Assembly (NCBI GenBank): GCA_016933275.1
Contig: JAFGBI010000463.1
Location: 1-44,478 of the forward strand
From: Polyangiaceae bacterium
GTDB lineage: Bacteria > Myxococcota_A > Polyangia > Polyangiales > Polyangiaceae
Direction of reading: 5' to 3'
DNA length: 44,478 nt
Positions 24,388 to 33,414 of the stretch are shown here, in pieces. The number at the start of each line of letters is the position of its first letter. The first letter of the stretch is position 1. The notes under the pieces are model-generated. The model ran no database searches, was not told where the DNA came from, and saw nothing but the letters and a program-made list of their open reading frames with translations. The translations under genes and the position numbers were made by a program.

Positions 24388-25869
24388 ATGCCAAGCCAGC
24401 TCACCTCCACCAAACCGATCCACCGCATCGTTCGGGAGTCCGACGGTGAGGACCACACCCTCCATCGGTCGCTGAGCGCAACCCAGCTCGTTTCCTTGGG
24501 GATCGGGGGCATCATCGGGGCCGGCTTGTTCTCGCTGACCGGAATCGTCGCGAGCCACAATGCGGGCCCGGCGATCGTGCTTTCCTTTCTCCTCGCGGCG
24601 GTCGCCTGTGGCCTGGCCGCCCTCTGCTATAGCGAGCTATCGACGATGATCCCCGTGGCGGGGAGCGCCTACACCTATGCCTATGCCACCCTCGGGGAGC
24701 TCGTCGCCTGGATCATCGGCTGGGACCTCGTGCTCGAGTATGCGATCGGCGCGGCCGCGGTGTCGGTGAGCTGGTCGGGCTACGTCGTGTCGCTCCTCCA
24801 CCAGATCGGGGTCCCCTTCCCGACCGCCCTCGCCGCCTCTCCGTTCGAGCTTACCACCCTCCCGGACGGGTCGACCCCTGGGGCCGCGCTAGTGAACCTC
24901 CCGGCAGTGGTGATCGTAAGCGTCATTTCCCTGCTCCTCATGTTGGGCATCCGTGAGTCCGCGCGCTTCAACTCCGCGATCGTGGTGTTGAAGGTGGGCG
25001 TGGTGCTGCTCTTCATCGTACTCGGCGCGTTCTACATGGACCCGGCCAACCACGTACCGTTCTTGCCGCCCAACACCGGGAGGTTCGGGGAGTTCGGGTG
25101 GACTGGCGTCGTCCAGGGCGCGGGCGTGATCTTCTTTGCCTATATCGGGTTCGACGCGGTCTCCACGGCAGCGCAGGAGGCGAAGAATCCAGCCAAGGAT
25201 ATGCCCATCGGGATCATCGGCTCGCTCTTGGTGTGCACCGTGCTCTACGTCGCCTTCGCCTACGTGCTGACGGGAATGGTTCATTACCCCGAGCTCAATT
25301 CGCCCGCGCCCGTTGCATTGGCCATCGATCGCACTCCCTTCGGTTGGCTCCGCATGGCCGTGAAATTGGCGATCATTGCGGGCTTCACCTCCGTCATTCT
25401 GGTCTTGCTCCTCGGCCAGTCGCGGGTTTGCTACTCGATGGCGCGGGACGGACTGCTCCCCAGGACGTTCGCCGAGGTCCACCCGCGATTCCGTACTCCT
25501 TGGAAATCGAATCTCGCCTTCATGGCGTTCGTCGGGCTGCTTGCCGCCTTCGCGCCGATGAGCGCGCTCGGCGAGATGACCAGCATTGGAACGCTCTTCG
25601 CGTTCACGATCGTGTGCGCCGGTGTGCTCGTGGTGCGGCGCACGCAGCCAGACGCGCCACGACCGTTCAGGACGCCCCTCGTTCCGTGGGTCCCCGTGCT
25701 CGGGATCGCGGCGAACCTCTACTTGATGTGGGGCCTCCAAGTCGAGACGTGGTATCGGCTATTCGGGTGGCTCGCCATTGGGCTCCTGCTCTACTTCGCC
25801 TACGGATACCATCACTCTCGACTCGCGGCGGGGCCGACGGTGCCCCCGCCACCGGTCGCGGACGCGTAG
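24388..25869 (+). CDS. APC-superfamily amino-acid permease (cationic amino-acid transporter type)
   Basis: A 493-residue integral membrane protein with about 12 transmembrane helices. The first helix carries the APC signature GIGGIIGAGLFSLTG, followed by GPAIVLSFLLAAVACGLAAL, CYSELSTMIPVAGSAYTY and AYIGFDAVSTAAQEAKNP, the pattern of the CAT/YfnA group of proton-linked amino-acid transporters. The ATG at 24388 is preceded by GAAGGAAGC. It lies 134 bp after the sigma factor pair and is likely a separate unit. The substrate cannot be told from sequence alone. Confidence 0.9.
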   Translation: MPSQLTSTKPIHRIVRESDGEDHTLHRSLSATQLVSLGIGGIIGAGLFSLTGIVASHNAGPAIVLSFLLAAVACGLAALCYSELSTMIPVAGSAYTYAYATLGELVAWIIGWDLVLEYAIGAAAVSVSWSGYVVSLLHQIGVPFPTALAASPFELTTLPDGSTPGAALVNLPAVVIVSVISLLLMLGIRESARFNSAIVVLKVGVVLLFIVLGAFYMDPANHVPFLPPNTGRFGEFGWTGVVQGAGVIFFAYIGFDAVSTAAQEAKNPAKDMPIGIIGSLLVCTVLYVAFAYVLTGMVHYPELNSPAPVALAIDRTPFGWLRMAVKLAIIAGFTSVILVLLLGQSRVCYSMARDGLLPRTFAEVHPRFRTPWKSNLAFMAFVGLLAAFAPMSALGEMTSIGTLFAFTIVCAGVLVVRRTQPDAPRPFRTPLVPWVPVLGIAANLYLMWGLQVETWYRLFGWLAIGLLLYFAYGYHHSRLAAGPTVPPPPVADA

Positions 25870-26221
<352 letters not shown>

Positions 26222-27025
26222 TCACTCACCCATGAGCCAGCTGGTGACGAGATAGTTCGATATCAGCACGGCGACCGCGCTGTGCACGACCGCACGGGTC
26301 GTGGCCTGGCCGACCCCGCGGGCCCCACCGGACGCGTGGAAGCCTTGATTGCAGGAGATGATCGAGATCAGCAGCCCGAACACGAGGGATTTCACCATGC
26401 CCATCCAGAAGTCCTCGCCTTCCACATAGGCATCGACGTTCGCCATGAAGATGCCCGGGTCGATGCCGAGCCCGTGCACGGATACGAACCAGGTCCCGAT
26501 CATCCCCACGCAGGTGAAGAGCACGCAGAGCAACGGCATCATCAGGACACTCGCCAGCATGCGGGGAGTGACCAGGTACTGTACGGGGCTTACCCCCATG
26601 GTAGCGAGGGCGTCGATCTGCTCGGTGACGCGCATGTTGCCGAGCTCGGCCGCCATCGCGCTCCCGCCCCGTGCCGTGACCATGAGCGCAGTGAAGACGG
26701 GGCTGAGCTCGCGCGTCAGCGCGATGCCGACGATCGCGCCCACCATGCTCTCGGCCCCGAAATCGCGCAGGGAATTCACCATCTGCAGAGCAAACACCAT
26801 GCCGGTGAAGGCGCCGGTCAGGGCAACGATGAAGATCGATTGCACGCCGATGAACTCCATGGCGCTCAGAAGCTGTCCCAACCGATAGGGGGGCCGCACC
26901 GTCCAGAGCACGGCACGCAGAGCCAACAGGATCAGGGTACCCAGCGCGTCGAACAGCTGAACGACGGGGTCGAAGGGCTCGACCAACGCCGCCAGGATGC
27001 CGGGCTTCTTGGCCGGTTCGTTCAC
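26222..27025 (-). CDS. mlaE: MlaE-family ABC transporter permease
   Basis: MlaE is the membrane subunit of the MlaFEDB lipid transporter that moves phospholipids between the inner and outer membranes. The 267-residue protein shows the family core GAFTGMVFALQMV, ESMVGAIVGIALTRELSPVFTALMVTARGGSAMAAELG and the GVSPVQYLVTPRMLA segment, with about six membrane helices. It begins 4 bp after tsaE and is the last gene of the minus-strand unit. The ATPase (MlaF) and MCE protein (MlaD), which usually follow, are absent; downstream there are only repeats. It must use partners encoded elsewhere. Confidence 0.93.
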   Translation of the reverse strand: MNEPAKKPGILAALVEPFDPVVQLFDALGTLILLALRAVLWTVRPPYRLGQLLSAMEFIGVQSIFIVALTGAFTGMVFALQMVNSLRDFGAESMVGAIVGIALTRELSPVFTALMVTARGGSAMAAELGNMRVTEQIDALATMGVSPVQYLVTPRMLASVLMMPLLCVLFTCVGMIGTWFVSVHGLGIDPGIFMANVDAYVEGEDFWMGMVKSLVFGLLISIISCNQGFHASGGARGVGQATTRAVVHSAVAVLISNYLVTSWLMGE

Positions 27026-27029
27026 CGGC

Positions 27030-27506
27030 TCAGCCTACACCGGAAGCCGCGGCGAGTTCCGCGAGAACGCTCCCCGATCGGTTCCCGGTCGCATGAATCC
27101 GCGCGGCGCGCGCCGGCTCCATCACGAGCTCTACGATGAGCGCATCCCCCCCGAGCACCGTGACGTAGGGGGATCCCCACTCCACGACCAGCAGGCGACC
27201 CTCGTCCCGTTGCGCGTCGAGGCCCAACGCCCGGACATCGACAGCGTCCCGCAGGCGATAGAGGTCGGCATGGGCGACGCGCGGCACGGTTTCGAGCTCG
27301 TGCAAGAGTGTGAAGGTAGGACTCGTCACGGGGATCGCCTGGCCGAGGCCGAGCGCGCGGCAGAGCGCGCGGGTGAGGAAAGTCTTTCCGGAACCGAGGG
27401 GACCGTCGAGCACGACGAGGTCCCCGCCGGCGAGGACCCGCGCCAGCTGCCCTGCCAGGCGCTTGGTGTCCCGGCGGGTGGCCAAGGGGTAGGCGAGCAC
27501 GGTCAC
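27030..27506 (-). CDS. tsaE: tRNA threonylcarbamoyladenosine biosynthesis ATPase TsaE
   Basis: TsaE is the ATPase needed with TsaB and TsaD for the t6A modification of tRNAs reading ANN codons. The 158-residue protein has Walker A GPLGSGKTFLTRAL, the SPTFTLLHEL segment and HADLYRL, all typical. It starts at a GTG whose codon overlaps the TGA of the upstream lipoprotein gene (GTGA overlap), showing translational coupling. The C-terminus is slightly longer than usual. tsaB and tsaD are not in the window. Confidence 0.94.
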   Translation of the reverse strand: MTVLAYPLATRRDTKRLAGQLARVLAGGDLVVLDGPLGSGKTFLTRALCRALGLGQAIPVTSPTFTLLHELETVPRVAHADLYRLRDAVDVRALGLDAQRDEGRLLVVEWGSPYVTVLGGDALIVELVMEPARAARIHATGNRSGSVLAELAAASGVG

Positions 27507-29452
27507 GGCGCTGTTCCCGTCTCCCCGGTCAGGGGAACGACCTCGAGCGTCCGCTCGAGCACCCGGCCGCCGGCAAACCCCGGCGATGCTGCGGACCAGA
27601 GCTCGCCCTCTGCGGTCGCCAAACGATCCCGGATCCGGCGGTGGATCCTGGCGACCTCCGCCTGTCCCTCGACGCGGTCGGTCGGGATCTCGTCGAGAGC
27701 CGCAGCGGCGAGCACGGCAGCGTCATGACCGAGCACTTGGTATAGCGACAACGTCGAATCTGTCACGGGGATCTTGGGGAAGCGCCCAATCCGCGCCACC
27801 AGGGTCGGCGGAGCCCGGGAGATGCCGGCCAGGCCCTCGGCGCCATCGAGATCCACACCCGCGATCCCGCTGTATCCCGCCTGGCTTCCCGCCATCAGCA
27901 CGTCCCTCACGCAGGCCCCGTCGCCAGTGAGGAGAAGGGGGGTGCCCGTTCGGCGCCATTCGGCTACTGGAAACCGAGACCGACCGGCGACGACCTCCGC
28001 GTCGCAGGGGACACCGTCACCGCCGACCTCGACCGGCATCGTCCCTGGGGCCGCGGCGGTCAGCGATGCCACGAGCGTCCTCTCCACCGCAGCATCGTCC
28101 ACCCCGAGCACGAATCCGTAGCCGTCCGCGGGAGGCGGACGGTCCGGAACGCTCAGGACTAGTACGGGGATGGCCGCCAAGGTCGCGAAGGCGAGGGCCC
28201 TTCGGGCGCCGTCCGGATCGACGCCGGCGACGAGCACGCTGGCCCCCTCGCCCGCGAGGGTCGCGAGGGCCGTGGCCATATCGTTGGGCTCACCGCCATC
28301 GTCCCGCGTGGCCATCCGCACTTCCGCCGCGCCAGACGCCAGGCGGAGCTCCCGGGACACCCCAGCCACCATCGCAGCGGAGCGGCGCCGGGTGTCGGCG
28401 GACGCGAGGCTCAGGACGACGCCGATCGCTCGACCGACAACCCGCGGGGCGACGACCCCGGTCGCCGCGAGGGCGATGAGCGCCTCTCCATTGGTGTCGC
28501 GCAGCAACGCGGCCGGGCTGTGCGCGATCAGACGCTGAGCCAGCTCCGCATCCCGCCCGGCGAGCGCCTCCTGGATGAGCCGGCCGCGCAGCGCGCGGCG
28601 CAGATAGTCGCGCCCCGATGCCAGAGGTTCCTTGGGCTTCGCCGCGGCGCGAGCATCCAAGGCAACCGCCGTGGCCTCCGCCAGTGCCAGCGGACAGCGC
28701 TCGAGGAGGCGATCGATGGTCGCCTGCACCTCGTCGCGCTGGGCTGCGGGAGCGTCCACGAGCCATGCCTCCATCGCCCGCAGCGCGACCGGGTACTCCC
28801 CACCCTCGACGGCAGCGTGAACCAAGTGCTCGAAGTAGAGGGCGCGTTCGTGGGTCTCGACGATGCGGCCAGAGAGCGGCTCGAGCGTGGCGAGCGCATC
28901 GCGAGCGCGGTTTTGCCGCACCAGGATACCGGCCTCCGCGACCAACGCGAGATCGCGCACCGCGCCGAGCGCGCCCTCCCGAACCGGCGCGACGAGGGAG
29001 GTCGCCCGGTCTACATCACCCTGGGCCATTACGATGAAGGCGAGATAGACGCGGGCGAGGCGGCAACCGTCGTCGTTGGGAAAGCGAACCAGGAACGCCC
29101 GCAGCCGAGGTTCCAGATCCCCTCGCCCCGTCAGGGACGAGCCGATCCACGCGAGCTCGAGGCTGCGAAGCTCCGCCTGGGCCGCTCGGCTCGACGCGAG
29201 CACGGGCGCGGGCCTTGGGGATTGGGCATCCGGAGCCCGACAAGCTCCGAGCGCCCCGGTGCCAGCCGCGATCAGCGCGGCGGCTGCGAAAAAAAAGAGG
29301 ACCCCGCGATCCAGCCCACGCGGGTGTCGGCGGGTGCGGGCAGGATCGCTTGACGGAGGAAGCGCCTTCCCGTAGCACGCGTGGGCCGCGTCCCCGCGCC
29401 GGTGGGGTCGCTCGAGGCCACCCCGAGGGTCACTGCTTGTCTGCCTCTGCAT
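27503..29452 (-). CDS. LpoA-like lipoprotein: helical repeats plus periplasmic-binding-protein fold
   Basis: A protein of about 649 residues. The hydrophobic segment VLFFFAAAALIAAGTGALGAC ends in a plausible lipobox. The first half of the mature part is TPR-like helix; the second half has the type 1 periplasmic-binding fold (ASVLVAGVDPDGARRALAF, IPVLVLSVPDRPP, YQVLGHDAAVLAAAAL). This two-part layout is that of LpoA/LppC, the outer-membrane activator of penicillin-binding protein 1A. Whether it activates peptidoglycan synthesis here is inference. The start is uncertain: the ATG at 29452 leaves a long N-terminal tail and overlaps the 5' end of sdhC by 16 bp; a CTG just before the hydrophobic segment would give a normal signal peptide. 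Confidence 0.72.
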   Translation of the reverse strand: MQRQTSSDPRGGLERPHRRGDAAHACYGKALPPSSDPARTRRHPRGLDRGVLFFFAAAALIAAGTGALGACRAPDAQSPRPAPVLASSRAAQAELRSLELAWIGSSLTGRGDLEPRLRAFLVRFPNDDGCRLARVYLAFIVMAQGDVDRATSLVAPVREGALGAVRDLALVAEAGILVRQNRARDALATLEPLSGRIVETHERALYFEHLVHAAVEGGEYPVALRAMEAWLVDAPAAQRDEVQATIDRLLERCPLALAEATAVALDARAAAKPKEPLASGRDYLRRALRGRLIQEALAGRDAELAQRLIAHSPAALLRDTNGEALIALAATGVVAPRVVGRAIGVVLSLASADTRRRSAAMVAGVSRELRLASGAAEVRMATRDDGGEPNDMATALATLAGEGASVLVAGVDPDGARRALAFATLAAIPVLVLSVPDRPPPADGYGFVLGVDDAAVERTLVASLTAAAPGTMPVEVGGDGVPCDAEVVAGRSRFPVAEWRRTGTPLLLTGDGACVRDVLMAGSQAGYSGIAGVDLDGAEGLAGISRAPPTLVARIGRFPKIPVTDSTLSLYQVLGHDAAVLAAAALDEIPTDRVEGQAEVARIHRRIRDRLATAEGELWSAASPGFAGGRVLERTLEVVPLTGETGTAP

Positions 29453-30282
29453 CAGCGTTCGAGCCGCCAGCGCGGGAACGACGCGCCTTCGTGCTACGGA
29501 AGCTTCACTCGCTGACCGGGGTGGTCCCGATCGGCGCGTTCCTCGTGGCCCACATTTGGACAAATGCCCGAGCTTTGCAAGGTCGCAGCGCCTTCGACGC
29601 GGGGATCGCACCCGTCTTCGCCCGGCCGAACTACCTCCTGCTCGAGATCTTCGGGGTCGCGATTCCCCTCGCGTTCCACGCCCTGTTCGGGATCCTGCTG
29701 GCCTTCGCCGCACGGCCACGCCTCCGGGGGAACGCGGGGACACGACAATCCGCGTACCTGCTCCAACGCGCGACCGGAGTCGTGGTGGTGGCTTTCGTGC
29801 TCTTTCACGTGGGCGAGGTCCGCTTGACGAGCCTCCGGGGGATCATCGACGAGACGGACTACTTCCCCCATCTTTGCGCGTTGCTCTCCGGCACCGTCCA
29901 TGGGGTTCCACTCCGTGCCATCCTCTACCTCCTGGGACTCGCGGCAGCGACGTACCACCTGGCCAACGGCCTCCGTGGTTTCTGCTTCGGCTGGGGGTTG
30001 ACCACCTCGCGCCGCGCCTCCCAGCGCGTGGGCGCGGCGAGCGCGGCCCTGGGCCTCGCACTATTCGCGCTGGGCGCCACCACGGTCGTCTACTTCGCGA
30101 CCGGCCTCCGATTAGCGTTGAGTGGACGCCAGGAGGATGTCCTGGCACCCAGGCTTGGTTGCGGTGACGTTCTCGTGACGAATCCAGCGACGTTGGACCG
30201 CGGAGCCGGGCCATTCGAAACGGGCGCGGGCGCCGCTCCCTCGGGGCAGCGATCCGCGTCGCCGCCAGGAGGTGGGCGATGA
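29437..30282 (+). CDS. sdhC: Succinate dehydrogenase/fumarate reductase cytochrome b subunit (SdhC)
   Basis: This membrane subunit anchors SdhAB and carries electrons between the flavoprotein arm and quinone through heme b. Five membrane helices are visible, with conserved His in HSLTGVVPIGAFLVAH, AFHALFGILLAF, FVLFHVGEV and ATYHLANGLRGF, the b558 (Bacillus/epsilon) type with two hemes. The TTG at 29437 has a good ribosome site (GAGGGT, 6 bases away), while a GTG at 29491 is less well placed. At 281 residues it is longer than usual because of a C-terminal tail of about 50 residues without homology. Its stop overlaps sdhA in ATGA. Confidence 0.87.
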   Translation: MSASASAFEPPARERRAFVLRKLHSLTGVVPIGAFLVAHIWTNARALQGRSAFDAGIAPVFARPNYLLLEIFGVAIPLAFHALFGILLAFAARPRLRGNAGTRQSAYLLQRATGVVVVAFVLFHVGEVRLTSLRGIIDETDYFPHLCALLSGTVHGVPLRAILYLLGLAAATYHLANGLRGFCFGWGLTTSRRASQRVGAASAALGLALFALGATTVVYFATGLRLALSGRQEDVLAPRLGCGDVLVTNPATLDRGAGPFETGAGAAPSGQRSASPPGGGR

Positions 30283-32213
30283 CCCGCGATCGGAGCTCCC
30301 AGGTTCGCCGTGTGATTGTCGTAGGAAGCGGGGTCGCTGGTTCGACGGTGGCGTGCGCGCTGGCAGCGCGCGGACAACCGGTCCTGCTGCTCTCTCGAGG
30401 AGCCCCGTCCCAAGCGCGCTCCGGGGATGCGCGCGGCGGCATCAACGCGGTGGTCGATTCGCGGGCGGACAGCGCCGCCGACCACCTCGTGGACACCTTG
30501 GTGGCCGGCGAGTTTCGGGCGCCCCAGCGCGCGGTGCGGGCCATGGTCGAGGCAGCCCCAGAGATCGTGCACTACCTGGATCGCGCCGGCGTCCCCTTCC
30601 TCCGTAGCGAAGCTGGGACATTGGCGCGCTTCGGTCACGCGGGGGCGCGCCACCGCCGCACGATGCTCGCGGGGTCCGATACGGGACGGCAGGTGCTCGG
30701 TGTCCTCGAGGACCAGCTGCGGCGGTGGGGAGCCGTCGAGGCGCACGACGGCGGCGGCCGGCGGCGGGCGGGAGAGCCGCTCGTGCGGCTGCTGACGCAA
30801 TGGGATCTGGTCGCTCTCGTGCGTGACGACAACGGAGTGGTGGTGGGCGTGGTCGCTCAGAACCGGCACACCCTACGCTGTAAGGCCTTCCCCGGAGAGG
30901 CCGTGTGCCTGGCGACCGGAAGCGCGGCGGGCCTCTTCGTCCCCTTCCCCAGCGGCGCCGTGGCGAGCGGGTCTGGTATTTCGATTGCGTGGCGAGCCGG
31001 GGCAGCCCTCGCTGCCGCCGAAGCCGTGGCCTGGCACCCGACCGCCGTTGGGATCCATGACCAGAGGTTTGCCCTCGCCGAGGGGCTGCGGGGCGAGGGG
31101 GCGAGGATTTGGATCGCGCGGTCGTCCTCCGACGAGCGGCAGCCAACGGCCGTGCCGGAGCGCGATCGTGACTACCCCCTCGAACGGCATGACGAGAACC
31201 GTCGCCCGGAGCTCACTCGGTCCGCCGCGGCTCGCACCCTCGCCGAGCTCGGGGTCGGGCCACCCGACGCGCCCGGCGCGCGCGGGGCCTACGTGGATCT
31301 CAACGGTATTCCCGGAGAATGCCTCGCCGATCGGTTCGATCGCCTGTTCAAAGCAACGGGGACGAAACCAGACCGCAACGGCCGTTGGCCCCTGCTGCGG
31401 GTGTTTCCCCGCGTCCACGACACGCTCGGGGGGCTCTGGATCGATCACGAGCCCAAGGCGGACGGCACCCTGGCGAGTGACTCGCCGCGCAACCACGCCA
31501 CCAACCTCCCTGGCCTCTACGCCGCGGGCGCCTGTGCATCCCTCTACCATGGTGCGGGACTCCTCGGCGGCAACGATCTACTCGCCTGCCTCTTCGGGGC
31601 CAGTTGCGCCGCGGCCGCGATCACGACCTACCGCGGGGCGCTGGCGCGGAGCGCCGAGGATCTCCCGAACTCGGTCTTCGAACAGGCGGAATCGACGGCG
31701 GATGCGGCGAGCGCCTCACTCCTCGAGCGGGGGGAGCCCCGGGAGACGCTGAGTCACTTCGTGCTTCGCCAGGAGCTGGTGGACGTGATGACCCGGACCA
31801 TGCTGGGGGCCAGCAGCGTCGACGTGCTGACGGCTGCCAAGACGAAATTGGCAGAGCTCACGGAACAGGCGGCGAGCGTCCGCATCCCCGACCGCACCAC
31901 CGCTCTCAACCCGAGCCTCGAGGAGGCTCGACACCTCGATCATCTGCTGACGCTTGCTCCGGTGGTCCTCGAAGCCATCGCGCACGGGGACGCGACGGAG
32001 GCTTCGGGAGCAGAGCCTCGGGGAGCACGCCCCCGACGGCGAACCCTCGCCATCCTCCGGGGAGGGGAGGTCCGGCTCGTGGCTGCGCTCGCCTACGACT
32101 GCGCAGGAACCCGCGTCGAGGTGACCGACGAGGTGGACTCCTCCCTCATGCCGAACCACAACGGATCGACGACCACTCCTGCGCCCTTCGCGAACGGCGG
32201 GGAGACTCGCTGA
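30279..32213 (+). CDS. sdhA: Succinate dehydrogenase/fumarate reductase flavoprotein (SdhA) lacking the covalent-FAD histidine
   Basis: SdhA interconverts succinate and fumarate with FAD. The 644-residue protein has the FAD motif VIVVGSGVAG (13-21), AWHPTAVG and LAEGLRGEGARIW of the active site, FPRVHDTLGGLWID and the C-terminal YAAGACASLYHGAGLLGGN. In the N-terminal loop, where family members have RSHSVCAQGGIN with the His that binds FAD covalently, this protein has ARSGDARGGIN, putting Arg47 at the His position. The Q of AQGGI is also changed. FAD would then be bound non-covalently. It sits between sdhC and sdhB with overlapping or adjacent reading frames, so it is expressed as part of a normal operon. 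Confidence 0.9.
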   Translation: MTRDRSSQVRRVIVVGSGVAGSTVACALAARGQPVLLLSRGAPSQARSGDARGGINAVVDSRADSAADHLVDTLVAGEFRAPQRAVRAMVEAAPEIVHYLDRAGVPFLRSEAGTLARFGHAGARHRRTMLAGSDTGRQVLGVLEDQLRRWGAVEAHDGGGRRRAGEPLVRLLTQWDLVALVRDDNGVVVGVVAQNRHTLRCKAFPGEAVCLATGSAAGLFVPFPSGAVASGSGISIAWRAGAALAAAEAVAWHPTAVGIHDQRFALAEGLRGEGARIWIARSSSDERQPTAVPERDRDYPLERHDENRRPELTRSAAARTLAELGVGPPDAPGARGAYVDLNGIPGECLADRFDRLFKATGTKPDRNGRWPLLRVFPRVHDTLGGLWIDHEPKADGTLASDSPRNHATNLPGLYAAGACASLYHGAGLLGGNDLLACLFGASCAAAAITTYRGALARSAEDLPNSVFEQAESTADAASASLLERGEPRETLSHFVLRQELVDVMTRTMLGASSVDVLTAAKTKLAELTEQAASVRIPDRTTALNPSLEEARHLDHLLTLAPVVLEAIAHGDATEASGAEPRGARPRRRTLAILRGGEVRLVAALAYDCAGTRVEVTDEVDSSLMPNHNGSTTTPAPFANGGETR

Positions 32214-32214
32214 G

Positions 32215-33153
32215 ATGGGCAACACGCGCCGCAGACGCCAGAGCCCCAAGGCGACCGGCAAGAGCCGGGATGACCGAGGGCAGCCCACCAGCCAGAGACC
32301 CGCAGACCAGCTCCGCGCGGTGACCCACCTGCCCGAGACCGCGTCATCCGCTGATCGAACGGCACAACGAGACGTCACCAGCACCGAGTGGATGGTCCGC
32401 CTCCGAATCCGGCGCCAGGACGGGCCCGAACGGGTGGAGACGCGGCGTTGGGAGGAATTCGCCGTGCGAGCGAGCCCGGGAGTGACCATCGCGGGTGCGC
32501 TCGGCGCCATCGCAGCCAGCCCGGTGACGACCACGGGCGTTCGCGTGGCTCCCATCGCCTGGGACGCGAAGAGCTGTGAGGTCGACTGCGGCGCCTGCGC
32601 GTTGCTCGTCAACGGGCAGCCTCACGTCGCGTGCAGTACGCTGCTCGCGACGGTAGCTCGTGGGAGCCGCCCCATCACGCTGGAGCCCCTGGGGAAGTTC
32701 CCGCTGGTACGTGATCTCGTCGTTGACCGTGGTTCGATCCCCGATGCTCTCCGGCAGCTCCGCACGTGGATCGAGGCGGATTCTGGCCAGCCCAACGTGA
32801 CCAACGTCGCGCGGGCACCGGGTGTGGAGCGCCTGCGCGTCGAGCTCGGCCGTTGCACAGGCTGCGGTGCCTGTCTCGAGGCCTGTCCCCAATACGGAGC
32901 TCACTCGGACTACGTCGGCGCAGCCGCGATCAATCGGGCACGGTTCGCGATCCTCGACGCGACGGGCGGACTCGCTCACCGTGCTCGCGTCGAGAGGCTG
33001 ATGGTCGCGGGAGGGGTCGCCGACTGTGGGAAGGCCGAGCGCTGCGTCGAAGTGTGCCCCCAAGGGATCCCCTTGGTGGATTCCCTGCAGGTGCTGGGGC
33101 AAGAAACCTCACGGGAGCTCATCTTCGGTTGGCTCTTGGGGCCTTCGTCGTGA
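32215..33153 (+). CDS. sdhB: Succinate dehydrogenase/fumarate reductase iron-sulfur subunit (SdhB) with altered 2Fe-2S spacing
   Basis: SdhB relays electrons from FAD to the membrane subunit through three iron-sulfur clusters. The [4Fe-4S]/[3Fe-4S] motifs are normal: CTGCGACLEACPQYG and CGKAERCVEVCPQGIP. The [2Fe-2S] motif is SCEVDCGACALLVNG...C: Cys121, 125, 128 and 140, so the first spacing is Cx3C instead of the usual Cx4C, with Ser120 at the expected ligand position. The 312-residue protein carries about 55 extra residues at the N-terminus, rich in charged residues. The ATG at 32215 is one base after the sdhA stop and is preceded by GGGGAGA; an internal ATG at 32392 would remove the extension but lacks a ribosome site. 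Confidence 0.9.
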   Translation: MGNTRRRRQSPKATGKSRDDRGQPTSQRPADQLRAVTHLPETASSADRTAQRDVTSTEWMVRLRIRRQDGPERVETRRWEEFAVRASPGVTIAGALGAIAASPVTTTGVRVAPIAWDAKSCEVDCGACALLVNGQPHVACSTLLATVARGSRPITLEPLGKFPLVRDLVVDRGSIPDALRQLRTWIEADSGQPNVTNVARAPGVERLRVELGRCTGCGACLEACPQYGAHSDYVGAAAINRARFAILDATGGLAHRARVERLMVAGGVADCGKAERCVEVCPQGIPLVDSLQVLGQETSRELIFGWLLGPSS

Positions 33154-33254
33154 TGGCGGGCCCGAAGTGGTGAAGGAGCTCCCACGACCCCTCTGCTTGC
33201 CCCGCACGGAGGTGTTGGTCGGCGCGGGTTCGCGTTGGCGCTCCGCTCGGCGCC

Positions 33255-33414
33255 CTGGAGCAGCAATCAGGACGATTGCTGCGTCGAATCGACAACCTAG
33301 AGCACCGAAGCGGCGGCGGACCTCGCCAGAGGCAGCACTGGAAACGGGTCCTCGCCTCGCACAGACGCGTTTCCAGCGCTGCCGTTGCTGTCCGCAACCT
33401 GGTCGGTGCTCTAG
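33255..33414 (-). repeat. CTAG-bounded interspersed repeat, copy D
   Basis: A complete 160-bp copy in the orientation of copy B. Outer arm 33255-33300 (left end CTGGAGCAGCAATCAGG, one change in CTAG), inner unit 33297-33414 bounded by CTAGAGCACCG and CGGTGCTCTAG. The hairpin arms are 33331-33351 and 33363-33383 with loop TCGCCTCGCAC. The right-hand CTAG provides the TAG stop codon (33411-33413 on the minus strand) of the DinG-like helicase gene. It separates the convergent sdhB and helicase genes. Confidence 0.92.

Noticed and set aside
24889..25740. 283-residue minus-strand open frame opposite the permease
   Set aside because: Antisense to transmembrane helices; extremely His/Arg/Glu-rich as expected for the complement of hydrophobic codons.
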